Both the position numbers and the translations under genes were made by a program. 64,000 nucleotides of DNA from Bacteroidota bacterium (lineage in GTDB: Bacteria > Bacteroidota > Bacteroidia > Chitinophagales > LD1): assembly GCA_947475165.1 (NCBI GenBank), contig CANJLD010000003.1, positions 186,001 to 250,000 of the forward strand, read 5' to 3'. Shown piece after piece: positions 1-9,292 of the stretch (positions are counted from its first letter, which is position 1; every line of letters begins with the position of its first letter). The notes beneath the pieces were generated by a model, which was not told the origin of the DNA, did not search any database, and saw nothing but the letters and a program-made list of their open reading frames with translations.

Positions 1-394
1 GGCGGGCATCAAACACCACCACCTCGCTGATTGGCGTAGTGCTGTGCGAAGGCACAGCACGGCCTATTTTAAAGTTAAAAACCGCCTCATCTGCTTCCAC
101 TGCACCAGGGCTTGCAGCCATAATGTTCAGTAGCGGCTGAGCGAAGGTTTTAAAATCTTTCATAAAATTTTTAACCGCCTCTTTTACCGCAGCAGTGCTT
201 TGCAGCGGGTCGCTGTATTTAGGGTAAAGGGTACCTACCCAATAGGTTTTCTTGTCTTCCCAATCGGTAATGTTGGTTGGGCTAAGCCCCAGGCGCGCAC
301 CGTTGGTAGTAGGGGTGCCTGCGGCTACATAAGTGCCGGTGTTGGTGATGTAGGTATTGAAACCTGGAATGGATGTTGATATTCTTGTAGGCAT
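1..394 (-). CDS. Uncharacterised Bacteroidota family protein, C-terminal part beyond window
   Basis: The reading frame is open from an ATG at 394 to the left edge of the window, so about 131 N-terminal residues are visible and the 3' end is missing. The protein begins MPTRISTSIPGFNTYI and shows no signal peptide and no domain I can name. The middle (LGLSPTNITDW, then a helix-rich stretch with KNFMKDFKTFAQPLL) resembles in layout the protein at 23312-23980: an N-terminal segment, a short Leu-x-x-Pro/Ser...Ile/Val-x-Asp motif, a variable loop, then a basic amphipathic helix. I take the two to be distant members of one family known to me only as hypothetical proteins in Bacteroidota. A 21-bp tandem array lies 62 bp upstream of the start. 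Function unknown; that it is coding is likely, because the frame is open and composition is protein-like. Confidence 0.7.
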   Translation of the reverse strand, partial: MPTRISTSIPGFNTYITNTGTYVAAGTPTTNGARLGLSPTNITDWEDKKTYWVGTLYPKYSDPLQSTAAVKEAVKNFMKDFKTFAQPLLNIMAASPGAVEADEAVFNFKIGRAVPSHSTTPISEVVVFDAR

Positions 395-455
395 GAGATT
401 AGATTTTTGAGTTTAAAAATGTTTAACCGTGGTTTTTAAAAAATAAGGAGAGGTT

Positions 456-665
456 GGCAACTTATTTCCGTGAGGAACTAAGTTGTTTCCTGAAGGACGA
501 AGATTATCTCCTGCAGGAACTAAATTGTTTCCTGAAGGACGGAACTTATTTCCGCGAGGAACTAAGTTATTTCCTGATGGACGGAACTTGCTTCCGTTAG
601 GAACTAACTTGTTTCCGTGAGGACGAAGGTTAGTTCCGCGAGGCAGAACTTCTCTGCCCCTTGCT
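456..665. repeat. 21-bp tandem array 1 (nine clear units plus one decayed)
   Basis: Units start at 456, 477, 498, 519, 540, 561, 582, 603 and 624, each exactly 21 bp, with a decayed tenth at 645. Eight of nine contain the inverted motif TCC-N4-GGA at the same place. Units alternate between those beginning ACTAA and those beginning CGAAG or CGGAA, so there is also a 42-bp dimer period. On the minus strand the array stays open and would encode heptapeptides of the form (V/R)PxGNx(L/F), within an open frame 413-754. I treat it as a repeat array first and as possible protein second, because the equivalent arrays elsewhere in the window contain stops. It ends 62 bp upstream of the minus-strand gene starting at 394. 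Confidence 0.9.
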
Positions 666-872
666 AAAATTAAATTTACTACTGCTGAAACGTTTGGCGC
701 GTGTGTTTCAGCTACCCATATTTCAATGAACGATTGTGCAAAAGAGAACAGCATTTTGCAAAAGCGAGGCGCAAAGAATGGTTAATCAGAAAGGGGTAAT
801 CAATTCTGATTAACCATTTTTTGTTGGTGAGTTTTGGGGGAGATTGTTTTATTGGGGTGCAATACGAAGAAT

Positions 873-955
873 GCGTCATTGCGAGGCTCTGCGAAGCAAT
901 CCCTTCATTCGCTGGGAGATTGCTTCGTCCGCAGAGCCTACCTCGCAATGACGCG
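873..955. repeat. REP-like palindromic element, full copy
   Basis: An 83-bp inverted repeat: GCGTCATTGCGAGG at 873-886 is matched by CCTCGCAATGACGC at 942-955, and the inner arms CTCTGCGAAGCAATC and GATTGCTTCG...GCAGAG also pair. Related copies are at 40452-40535 (less perfect) and 7830-7858 (one arm only). This copy ends about 40 bp past the 3' end of the LuxR-type gene at 995-1246. This type of intergenic palindrome is common in many bacterial genomes and is thought to be moved by REP-associated (Y1/RAYT) transposases; none is present in this window. Confidence 0.85.
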
Positions 956-994
956 CTTTTCATTGCCGGTCGCCCAACCATCAACAAATCCCTT

Positions 995-1246
995 TCAATC
1001 TTTCTTAGGCGTGTAACTGCCTTTACTGTCAAAGCCGTTAGCGTGTCCCCAGTTAATAAACTCGGTAATTTTTCCCACACCTGTTTTTAAAAAGACGTAG
1101 CGCATGTGGGTGTTCAAAGTTTCATCGGGCATGTTCAGGGCTTTAGCCATTTCCTTGCGCGATATACCGGTCATGGCAACTTTCATTACTTCAAACTGGC
1201 GCATGCCAAAATTAATGCCGCCAATCAGGATGGTTTTCTCTTCCAT
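995..1246 (-). CDS. Small LuxR/GerE-type HTH regulator
   Basis: An 83-residue protein that is essentially a single DNA-binding domain. Residues about 18-70 (FEVMKVAMTGISRKEMAKAL, then DETLNTHMRYVFLKTGV) match the GerE helix-turn-helix pattern: a hydrophobic first helix, the G-x-S-x-x-E-x-A turn, and the T-x-x-x-H recognition helix. There is no receiver or sensor domain, so any signal must come through a partner or through the short N-terminus. ATG at 1246 is the only good start. A candidate promoter lies just upstream (1269-1300). The gene is isolated, between a REP-like palindrome downstream and atpD in the opposite direction. It is one of two small DNA-binding proteins in this window that sit close to a 21-bp array. 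Target genes unknown. Confidence 0.75.
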   Translation of the reverse strand: MEEKTILIGGINFGMRQFEVMKVAMTGISRKEMAKALNMPDETLNTHMRYVFLKTGVGKITEFINWGHANGFDSKGSYTPKKD

Positions 1247-1268
1247 AGGGTAGTGTTTTCATGGTTGG

Positions 1269-1300
1269 TAAAAATACAGCACCACTAACGTTATTTCCAA
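1269..1300 (-). promoter_or_regulatory. Candidate Bacteroidota promoter of the LuxR-type gene
   Basis: Read on the minus strand: TTG (1298-1300), a 21-bp spacer, then TATTTTTA (1269-1276), close to the TAnnTTTG -7 element. It lies 23 bp upstream of the ATG. The match is approximate. Confidence 0.35.
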
Positions 1301-1417
1301 GTTTCAATTGTCATGGTTTTGTCATTTTTTTGAGGAAACTATAAAGCCGTTACACCAGCCTGAGTGCCTGATTGCAGGCTTGTTTTTTCTACCTGCAAAC
1401 TCTCTTCTCCACAATCA

Positions 1418-1448
1418 TTTTGAAAATTGAGTTTTACGTCTATTTTCG
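1418..1448 (+). promoter_or_regulatory. Candidate promoter of atpD
   Basis: TTTTG at 1418-1422, an 18-bp spacer and TATTTTCG at 1441-1448 fit the Bacteroidota primary sigma pattern (TTG, 17-23 bp, TAnnTTTG with one mismatch). Transcription would start near 1455, inside the palindrome at 1448-1474. Confidence 0.5.
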
Positions 1449-1474
1449 CGCCCTGTCTGCCGACAGGCAGGCGC
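1448..1474. repeat. GC-rich palindrome in the atpD leader
   Basis: GCGCC...GGCGC flank an inner CCTGTC-TGCC-GACAGG stem. The element overlaps the predicted transcription start of atpD and could form a hairpin at the very 5' end of the mRNA. It resembles dispersed CTGTCGGCAG-type palindromes, but I see only this copy here. Confidence 0.55.
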
Positions 1475-1501
1475 ATTTTAAAAAACACAATCAATATATA
1501 G

Positions 1502-3019
<1,518 letters not shown>

Positions 3020-3028
3020 CAAGTAGTA

Positions 3029-3094
3029 AATGGCGAGTGGTAAGTAGTAAAAACTACGATGCTAACCACTCGCCACTAACCACTCGCCACTAAC
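3029..3094. repeat. Hairpin and 14-bp tandem repeat between atpD and atpC
   Basis: TAACCACTCGCCAC occurs twice in direct tandem (3063-3076 and 3077-3090), and an inverted copy (GGCGAGTGGT, 3032-3041) pairs with ACCACTCGCC at 3065-3074 or 3079-3088. The atpD-atpC spacer can therefore form two alternative 10-bp stems. It has no T-tract, so it is not an obvious terminator; it may affect processing or the atpD/atpC expression ratio. Confidence 0.75.
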
Positions 3095-3103
3095 TAATTA
3101 AAA

Positions 3104-3352
3104 ATGACTCTCGATATACTTACACCAGAAAAGAAACTTTACAGCGGAGATGCCACTTTGGTACAACTTCCGGGTGTAGATGGTTTATTTGAAATTCTTG
3201 ATAAGCACGCGCCTATTATTTCAGCTCTCGGCAACGGCACGGTAAAAGTAAAATCAGCCTCGGGCGATAAGAACTTTACTATCAGCGGTGGATTTGTAGA
3301 GTGCCTGAACAATAAGGTAATAGTTTGCGCTGAAGGCGGTAAAGCACAATAA
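3104..3352 (+). CDS. atpC: F1 ATP synthase subunit epsilon, short form
   Basis: 82 residues matching the N-terminal beta-sandwich of the epsilon subunit (begins MTLDILTPEKKLYSGDA, then LPGVDGLFEIL and HAPIISALGNG). The usual C-terminal helical hairpin, which inhibits ATP hydrolysis in many bacteria, is absent. Short epsilon subunits of this sort are common in Bacteroidota, so this is probably the natural form and not a truncation. It lies 84 bp after atpD in the same direction, which fits co-transcription. No clear Rho-independent terminator follows. Confidence 0.95.
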   Translation: MTLDILTPEKKLYSGDATLVQLPGVDGLFEILDKHAPIISALGNGTVKVKSASGDKNFTISGGFVECLNNKVIVCAEGGKAQ

Positions 3353-3558
3353 CCCCGCGGAGGTTTCCGCAGCGAAGCACCCCCCCTTATCCCAACGCTA
3401 AACCTTTCTTAACTGATTGGCTCATTCAATTCAGTATCTAATTCCATTTTTATTTCCGTTTATTTAGTTGTCGGAACACACAAAGCATGAACGTGCTTGT
3501 AAGTATCACTTCTGTAGGGAAGATTTATTAGCAGGTTTATGTAACATTTCGTTCACTA

Positions 3559-3585
3559 TTTTGTAAAACCACAAGGTTAACTTTG
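3559..3585 (+). promoter_or_regulatory. Candidate promoter of the histidine kinase
   Basis: TAACTTTG at 3578-3585 matches the -7 consensus TAnnTTTG exactly. The nearest TTTTG (3559-3563) is 14 bp away, shorter than usual, so the -33 assignment is weak. The ATG follows 17 bp after the -7 box. The rest of 3353-3602 shows nothing else I can interpret. Confidence 0.45.
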
Positions 3586-3602
3586 TTTAAACTAATAATC
3601 CT

Positions 3603-4997
3603 ATGGCAAAATTCTACGAAAGCACTTCAGAGTTAACACTCACCGACCAATCAAATGAATACACGCAAAAAGTAGAAGCTAATGAGATGAATCTGCTCAA
3701 GTCGGTTTATCTCGGTTTGCTGAACTTGGGTGCCGATACGGTTACAGACCGAAACCAGAAAAAGTATATCCGAATTACCAATTTCGTTGCCGGAATCACT
3801 TTTCTCGGCACGTTGCTGTATCTTACTTTCGCCATTTTTTGGGATAAATGGTACTGGCTGTATGCCATGCTATCGTTAAGCATTACTTGTCTTGGTGTTT
3901 TGGCTTTAAATAGTTTTGGTAGAACAACTGCCTCGCGGGTTACCTATATATTAGGGTTCAACTGGCTTATTTTTCTCAATACCTTGTTTGTAGGACCCAA
4001 TGTAATGGGTTATAACTATCTCTTTATTTCGCTCATTGTTCCGTTTCTGATTTTTGATGTAAAGAAAGTCTGGTTTGTAGCCATGGGTATTGTTATTCCG
4101 CTGGTGCTTATTTATGCTTTCGATTTTGTGGTTCCTTATTTCAGTAATTACAATCTGGATTTTGAGCAGCAGCAGATTTTGCAGAAAGTTGGAATTGTTT
4201 TGCAATGTGCTTTTCTTCTTTTATCGGTTTATCAGTTTGTGTATTACAACAACAAAACCGAAAAGCAGTTACAGAACTCCAATGGTCAGATGATGTTACA
4301 GACCAGTGAGTTGAGGCGTTCTAATTCTGATTTGGAACAATTCGCCTACATCATTTCACACGATTTAAAAGCACCGGTGCGCAATATTTCCGGTTTCATG
4401 AGTTTGCTGGTAAGTAAATACGGCAGCACCATGAACCCCGAAGCGCGTGAGTTTGTAGATTATTCGCAAAGCGGAGCAAAACGGTTGGAGCGTTTGATTG
4501 ACGATGTGCTGGCGTATTGCCGTATAGGAACTAATCTTCCTAAGCCAATACCGGTTAATTTGAATGATGTTGTCAGTACTATTCGCTTTGAGCTGCGCGA
4601 TAAACTGAATTCAAGCAATGCTAAAATCAATATCAATAAAGAACTACCTGTAATCAACAACGTGCATTCATCACTCATGTATCACGTATTCCAGAATCTA
4701 ATCAGCAACGGATTAAAGTTTAACAAGAAGGAGAACCCGGAAATAAATATCAATTACACCAACTCGCTTAACTATTACACTTTCTCAATAAGTGATAACG
4801 GTATTGGAATCTCGAAAGAATATTCAACTACCATCTTCCAAATGTTTAAACGTCTGCATAACGAAACCGAGTATGATGGAACGGGAATCGGTCTCGCCAT
4901 CTGCAAGAAGATTGTAGAATACTACCACGGAGAGGTTTGGTTTGATAGTGTAGAAGGAGAGGGAACTACTTTCCATTTTACCATTCGTAAATTCTGA
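3603..4997 (+). CDS. Membrane-bound sensor histidine kinase
   Basis: 464 residues. The first part (about 55-210) has five or six hydrophobic segments with short loops, a membrane sensor module without recognisable PAS or CHASE domain. A short linker leads to the dimerisation/phosphoacceptor helix with the H-box AYIISHDLKAPVRNI (phosphorylated His253) and then the HATPase domain: N-box NLISNGLKFNKKE, G1 DNGIGI, and G2 GTGIGLAICKKIVE near the end. No receiver domain is fused and no response regulator gene is adjacent, so this is an orphan kinase here. The H-box and the close spacing to the ATPase domain resemble the bacteriophytochrome-like HisKA families common in Bacteroidota. It ends in a strong bidirectional terminator shared with the metK side. 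Confidence 0.93.
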   Translation: MAKFYESTSELTLTDQSNEYTQKVEANEMNLLKSVYLGLLNLGADTVTDRNQKKYIRITNFVAGITFLGTLLYLTFAIFWDKWYWLYAMLSLSITCLGVLALNSFGRTTASRVTYILGFNWLIFLNTLFVGPNVMGYNYLFISLIVPFLIFDVKKVWFVAMGIVIPLVLIYAFDFVVPYFSNYNLDFEQQQILQKVGIVLQCAFLLLSVYQFVYYNNKTEKQLQNSNGQMMLQTSELRRSNSDLEQFAYIISHDLKAPVRNISGFMSLLVSKYGSTMNPEAREFVDYSQSGAKRLERLIDDVLAYCRIGTNLPKPIPVNLNDVVSTIRFELRDKLNSSNAKININKELPVINNVHSSLMYHVFQNLISNGLKFNKKENPEININYTNSLNYYTFSISDNGIGISKEYSTTIFQMFKRLHNETEYDGTGIGLAICKKIVEYYHGEVWFDSVEGEGTTFHFTIRKF

Positions 4998-5007
4998 TTT
5001 AGAACTA

Positions 5008-5053
5008 TAAAAGCAAAATGCTCTTTCAAATTTGAAAGAGCATTTTGCTTTTA
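5008..5053. terminator. Perfect 46-bp palindromic terminator
   Basis: 5008-5030 and 5031-5053 are exact reverse complements (TAAAAGCAAAATGC... and its mirror), giving a stem with A-rich and T-rich ends that would work in both directions. It separates the histidine kinase from metK. Confidence 0.9.
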
Positions 5054-5084
5054 TAATCATTGCATACTGTTGCTTTTTCCTGTC

Positions 5085-5114
5085 TTGCTACTTCCACTCA
5101 TTTATTTATTTTCA
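5085..5114 (+). promoter_or_regulatory. Candidate promoter of metK
   Basis: TTG at 5085-5087, a 19-bp spacer and TATTTTCA at 5107-5114, one or two mismatches from TAnnTTTG. The start codon is 28 bp downstream. I looked for a SAM riboswitch in the short leader and saw none. Confidence 0.45.
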
Positions 5115-5141
5115 CGCCTCATTTAAAAAATCAACATACAC

Positions 5142-6422
5142 ATGCCTTATCTCTTTACATCCGAGTCGGTTTCTGAAGGTCACCCTGATAAAGTTGCTGA
5201 TCAGATTTCAGACGCACTTATTGATAACTTTTTAGCGTACGACCCACAGTCGAAAGTTGCCTGCGAAACGTTGGTTACTACAGGTCTGGTAGTACTTGCA
5301 GGAGAAGTGAAATCCAAAGCATATCTTGATGTGCAGGACATAGCACGAAAAGTAATTGAGCAAATCGGATATACCAAGGCTGAATATATGTTTGAAGCAA
5401 ATAGCTGCGGAATTCTTTCAGCTATTCATGAGCAGTCTGCGGACATCAATCAGGGAGTTGACAGAAAAGCGACGCAGTTGAGTTTTGAGGCCAAAGCAAA
5501 CGCACAAGGAGCCGGAGACCAGGGAATGATGTTTGGTTACGCTACGCGTGAGACTGACAACTACATGCCTTTAGCACTTGATCTTGCACACAAAATTTTG
5601 CAGGAACTTTCTAAAACGCGCAGAGCAGGAAAAGAGTTGAAGTATCTTCGCCCAGATGCAAAGAGCCAGGTGACTATCGAGTATGATGATAACAACCAGC
5701 CGGTGAGAATAGATACCATTGTGGTTTCTACACAGCATGATGATTTCGGAAAGGAAAAGGAAATGTTGGCTATCATTAAGAAAGAGATAGTAGACATTAT
5801 CATTCCGCGAGTGAAGAAGCAATTGAAGCCTTCTATTCAAAAATTGTTCAACGATAAAATCACTTACCACATTAACCCTACAGGAAAGTTTGTAATTGGT
5901 GGACCACACGGAGATACAGGGTTAACCGGAAGAAAGATAATTGTAGATACCTACGGAGGTAAAGGCGCACACGGAGGTGGTGCATTCAGCGGAAAAGACC
6001 CAAGTAAGGTTGACCGTTCGGCTGCTTATGCTACACGCCATATTGCGAAAAACCTTGTAGCTGCCGGTTTATGCGATGAAGTTTTGGTACAAGTTTCTTA
6101 TGCAATAGGTGTAGCAAAACCTTGCGGATTATTTGTAAATACCTACGGCACTTCTAAAGTTAAATTGAATGACGGACAGATAGCGAAAATAGTGGAAAAG
6201 ATTTTTGATATGCGCCCTTATGCTATTGAGCAACGATTTAAATTGAGAAACCCGATTTATTCTGAAACTGCTTCTTACGGTCACATGGGTCGCGAACCAA
6301 AGACGGTGACTAAGGTGTTCAACAAAGGAAAGGACAACGAGAAAAAAGTGACAGTGGAATTATTTACATGGGAAAAATTAGACTATGTGAAGCAGGTTAA
6401 AGATGCTTTCAAACTGAAGTAA
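5142..6422 (+). CDS. metK: S-adenosylmethionine synthetase
   Basis: 426 residues. It makes S-adenosylmethionine from methionine and ATP in the cytoplasm. Visible signatures are GHPDK at residues 13-17, [12 protein letters not shown] in the first third, the P-loop-like [18 protein letters not shown], and [15 protein letters not shown] near the C-terminal domain. Length is slightly greater than E. coli MetK (384), with an insertion in the middle ([14 protein letters not shown] region) that is usual in Bacteroidota. Monocistronic: it has its own promoter and a terminator at 6441-6468. SAM made here feeds, among others, the radical-SAM enzyme MtaB encoded 5 kb downstream. Confidence 0.98.
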   Translation: MPYLFTSESVSEGHPDKVADQISDALIDNFLAYDPQSKVACETLVTTGLVVLAGEVKSKAYLDVQDIARKVIEQIGYTKAEYMFEANSCGILSAIHEQSADINQGVDRKATQLSFEAKANAQGAGDQGMMFGYATRETDNYMPLALDLAHKILQELSKTRRAGKELKYLRPDAKSQVTIEYDDNNQPVRIDTIVVSTQHDDFGKEKEMLAIIKKEIVDIIIPRVKKQLKPSIQKLFNDKITYHINPTGKFVIGGPHGDTGLTGRKIIVDTYGGKGAHGGGAFSGKDPSKVDRSAAYATRHIAKNLVAAGLCDEVLVQVSYAIGVAKPCGLFVNTYGTSKVKLNDGQIAKIVEKIFDMRPYAIEQRFKLRNPIYSETASYGHMGREPKTVTKVFNKGKDNEKKVTVELFTWEKLDYVKQVKDAFKLK

Positions 6423-6440
6423 CCCAGACTTAAATATTAA

Positions 6441-6468
6441 AAAAGGCGATTTTCGAATCGCCTTTTTT
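6441..6468 (+). terminator. Rho-independent terminator of metK
   Basis: AAAAGGCGATT-TTCG-AATCGCCTTTT hairpin followed by further T residues, 19 bp after the metK stop codon. Confidence 0.93.
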
Positions 6469-6485
6469 ATTTCACCTTTACGTAA

Positions 6486-7829
6486 GTGAAACTACAGCTA
6501 AACTATTTTATTCTCTCACTGCTTGTAGTTGCATTGCTTCCGTATTTCATTATCTGTTTTTATGCCTTCCCATTTGCCGATGACTTTTGTTTTGGTTGGA
6601 CTGCATCGGAAAATATTTCATTTGCGCAGAAATTTCTGAACCAGTATTTGTATTGGAACGGAAGATATACCGCAGATGTGCTGGTGAATCTCCATCCGCT
6701 TATTAATGGGAAAATAGTTTGGTATCAGTCAGCAATTTTTGTTTCGCTTTTAGCTACCCCCTTTGTATTGTGGCTTTGTATCAGGCAGTTTATTGGAGAC
6801 TCTCTCATCTCCATTATTGCTTCATTATTCATCACTCTTTTCTATTTAAACTATCAACCAAATATTACCGAAGGAGTTTACTGGTTTATAGGAATCTCGA
6901 ATTACCATTTATGCAACTTGTTTGTCCTTATTCAACTTACATTGCTTTTGAAATCTTTTTCAGCAAGTGGTAGAGGCAAGATATTTCTTCAAGCAGCATC
7001 ATTACTTCTTTTGGTTGTAGTAGTTGGGTTTAATGAAATAGGAGCAATGCTGATTCCCTGTTTCTACTTATGCGGTGCTGTATTTAATCGTCAATCGTCA
7101 ATGGTCAATCGTCAAGTATTGGTTGTGTTCACGTTCGTTGCAATTATATCTTCTGCCTTTGTTTTCTTTTCTCCCGGTAATTTTGTTCGTGCCCATGAAT
7201 TTGAGAATCGTTTCGATTTACTGCACTCGCTTTTGTATTCATCGGCACAAACTATTCGGTTTTTAGGTCAATGGATGTTGAATGTTCCGTTTGTGTTGCT
7301 GAGTTTGATTGTAATTGTGAATGCTGATAAAGTAAAGAGCAGAACGATTGATTACAGATTGCTCATAACCGCTTTGCTCTTTGTTGTTTTTGTTGGTTCG
7401 TTTCTTCCGTATTTTGCGACAGGCGTATTAGGTCAACACCGCACAATCAATTTTGTCTTCTTCTCTTTTATTCTACTTTGGATTTTGTTTCTGCTTTCTG
7501 TTTCCGAAAGATTTCTTCTGCATGAAAAAATGAATGTGCTGAAAAATGAAACGGTAACTGCAATATTACTTTTGGTAAGCGTGCTTGTAATTGTGCATAG
7601 CGGAAACGGCTATAAAATTATCAGCGATTACCATCAGGATAATTTCAGGAAATATGAAACATCCTTTTTGCAAAGGCAAACTGAAGTTCTTCGAAACCCC
7701 GGTGCCCCGATTAGGAAGCTGAGCGTAATTCCAAATACCTTTCAGGTTGTTGATGTGCGCGAAGATTCAACGTGGTGGGTAGATAAGTGTATGAAGAAAT
7801 ATTATTTGTCTAAGGTTGCGTTAAAGTGA
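6486..7829 (+). CDS. Polytopic membrane protein, GT-C-like (DUF6056-like)
   Basis: 447 residues with about ten hydrophobic segments. The first periplasmic loop carries FPFADDFCFG, an acidic pair after the first membrane helix as in GT-C glycosyltransferases that use lipid-linked sugars; the loop then reads YLYWNGRYTADVL. The overall pattern suggests the DUF6056-type family of unknown function. The start is GTG at 6486, just past the metK terminator; no better ATG is seen upstream. Between helices (7083-7111) the coding sequence contains the repeated word CAATCGTCAA, giving an odd Ser/Asn/Gln-rich loop. It converges on the sugar transferase gene at 7863, so a role in envelope polysaccharide or glycoprotein assembly is plausible but not shown. 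Confidence 0.65.
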   Translation: MKLQLNYFILSLLVVALLPYFIICFYAFPFADDFCFGWTASENISFAQKFLNQYLYWNGRYTADVLVNLHPLINGKIVWYQSAIFVSLLATPFVLWLCIRQFIGDSLISIIASLFITLFYLNYQPNITEGVYWFIGISNYHLCNLFVLIQLTLLLKSFSASGRGKIFLQAASLLLLVVVVGFNEIGAMLIPCFYLCGAVFNRQSSMVNRQVLVVFTFVAIISSAFVFFSPGNFVRAHEFENRFDLLHSLLYSSAQTIRFLGQWMLNVPFVLLSLIVIVNADKVKSRTIDYRLLITALLFVVFVGSFLPYFATGVLGQHRTINFVFFSFILLWILFLLSVSERFLLHEKMNVLKNETVTAILLLVSVLVIVHSGNGYKIISDYHQDNFRKYETSFLQRQTEVLRNPGAPIRKLSVIPNTFQVVDVREDSTWWVDKCMKKYYLSKVALK

Positions 7830-7858
7830 GATTGCTTCACAGAGCCTCGCAATGACGG
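7830..7858. repeat. REP-like element, single arm
   Basis: GATTGCTTCACAGAGCCTCG followed by CAATGACGG is one arm of the palindrome seen complete at 873-955. It occupies the whole gap between two convergent genes. Confidence 0.75.
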
Positions 7859-7862
7859 AAAT

Positions 7863-9281
7863 CTATTTTCCTCTACCATAAATAACGGTAAGCACGGTGT
7901 AAACCATAATCTTAAAATCCATCATTATGCTCATGTTCTCAATGTAGATGATGTCATATTTCAGGCGCTTTACCATTTCCTCTACGGTTGATGCATAGCC
8001 GTATTTCACCATACCCAAAGAAGTAATACCCGGTTGCACTTTAAACACATGACGATAGTGCGGGGCAAGTTTGGTAATACGGTCGGCAAAATATCTGCGC
8101 TCGGCACGCGGACCAACAATACTCATTTCGCCTTTTAATACGTTGATGAATTGCGGCAATTCATCAATGCGGTACTTGCGGATTGTTTTGCCGATGCTGG
8201 TAATGCGGTCGTCATTCTCTTGTGTAAGTTGTGGTCCGCTGCTTTCAGCATTCATCTTCATAGAGCGGAATTTATAAATACTGAAAGTGGTTCCGTATTG
8301 TCCCAATCTTTCCTGCATGTAAAAGATGGGCCCGCCATCAATCATTTTTATTCTGAGCGCAACAAAAAGCGTAACCGGTAGGGAAGCGAACAAGGCAAAG
8401 AGCGAAGCCCATACATCGAACCAGCGTTTGGTGATTCGCTCCCATTCGTTTAAAAGTTGAGGAGGAATTTCGATAAACGCTTCGCCAATGGCGTGGTTCA
8501 TTCGCACAGTTCCTGAAAGAATATCATACATGTCAGGAATAATGCGGATGGTTACATTTTTATCGGCAAGGCGAATGAGAATATCGTTTAGCTGATGATG
8601 TTCGGACGATTCGATAGCAATAATCACTTCTTCTATTTCCTGGTTTTGGTCAATCACTTTTTCCAAATCGCTTAGCTTGCCCAGTTCTTTAAGTTCGGTT
8701 GTGAGTGTGTTTTTGGTGCTGCCGTTCAACTCCAGGTAACCTGTGAAATGAAAGCCGAAAGAGCGTTCTTCCTTTTTCATTTCTTCATACAATTCATTTG
8801 CTTTTTGGCTGCTGCCAATCAGGAGCGTGCCGAAACCAACTTTGCCGCTCCAGATATTTTTCTTGACCACATACAGTAAAATGAAACGCCCCCAAAAGGT
8901 GAAAAAGAATTGCAGCGAAAATAAAACAGCGAAGGTGAGGTAGTAATCGGAATACCTGCGCACGTAATCATCGAGCAGGAGCAGAAAGAAAATAATGATG
9001 CTGCCGAAGAACGAAACGATAAAAGTTTTTCCCAATTCCTGTAGCCGCGATTTTTTATAAAGGTCGGTGTAGGTTCCGGTAAGGTAATGGAACAGCAGCC
9101 AAAGCTCGGGCACTATGGCCATGGCTACCCAGAAATTACTGTCGCTGAAAGGGAGTTGGAAATTGAAATGTTTGCCCTCAATAAATATTTTCCGGAACAG
9201 GAAAAGAAAATACCACGCCAGCACGGAAGCCACATAGTCGCTGAACGCATACCAGCCGAGAATGGATTTTCGTTTGTTCAT
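7863..9281 (-). CDS. Polyprenyl-phosphate sugar-1-phosphate transferase
   Basis: 472 residues with the WbaP/CpsE-like architecture: four or five N-terminal membrane helices (about 10-130), a central cytosolic nucleotide-binding-like domain (about 145-260), one more membrane helix, and a C-terminal bacterial sugar transferase domain. The catalytic domain shows YMQERLGQYGTTFSIYKFRS, DELPQFINVLKGEMSIVGPR and the final GITSLGMVKYGYAS. Such enzymes transfer a sugar-1-phosphate from a UDP-sugar to undecaprenyl phosphate, starting capsule or exopolysaccharide repeat units. The donor sugar cannot be told from sequence. It lies 11 bp after the lipoprotein gene at 9293-10117 and probably shares its transcript. 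Confidence 0.92.
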   Translation of the reverse strand: MNKRKSILGWYAFSDYVASVLAWYFLFLFRKIFIEGKHFNFQLPFSDSNFWVAMAIVPELWLLFHYLTGTYTDLYKKSRLQELGKTFIVSFFGSIIIFFLLLLDDYVRRYSDYYLTFAVLFSLQFFFTFWGRFILLYVVKKNIWSGKVGFGTLLIGSSQKANELYEEMKKEERSFGFHFTGYLELNGSTKNTLTTELKELGKLSDLEKVIDQNQEIEEVIIAIESSEHHQLNDILIRLADKNVTIRIIPDMYDILSGTVRMNHAIGEAFIEIPPQLLNEWERITKRWFDVWASLFALFASLPVTLFVALRIKMIDGGPIFYMQERLGQYGTTFSIYKFRSMKMNAESSGPQLTQENDDRITSIGKTIRKYRIDELPQFINVLKGEMSIVGPRAERRYFADRITKLAPHYRHVFKVQPGITSLGMVKYGYASTVEEMVKRLKYDIIYIENMSIMMDFKIMVYTVLTVIYGRGK

Positions 9282-9292
9282 ATGCAGTTACT

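Noticed and set aside
413-754. Open frame of 113 codons across array 1, possible heptapeptide-repeat protein
   Set aside because: The frame is open mainly because the repeat unit is a multiple of three without a stop in that frame; arrays 2 and 3 of the same type contain stops. I describe it as a repeat and leave translation as a question.
1357-1380. Hairpin AGCCTG...CAGGCT followed by a T-run, as a plus-strand terminator
   Set aside because: Only a 6-bp stem, and no plus-strand gene precedes it; I could not link it to any transcript.
5053-5141. SAM riboswitch upstream of metK
   Set aside because: The leader is short and AT-rich with no kink-turn or conserved SAM-I/SAM-II core, and a promoter takes up most of it.
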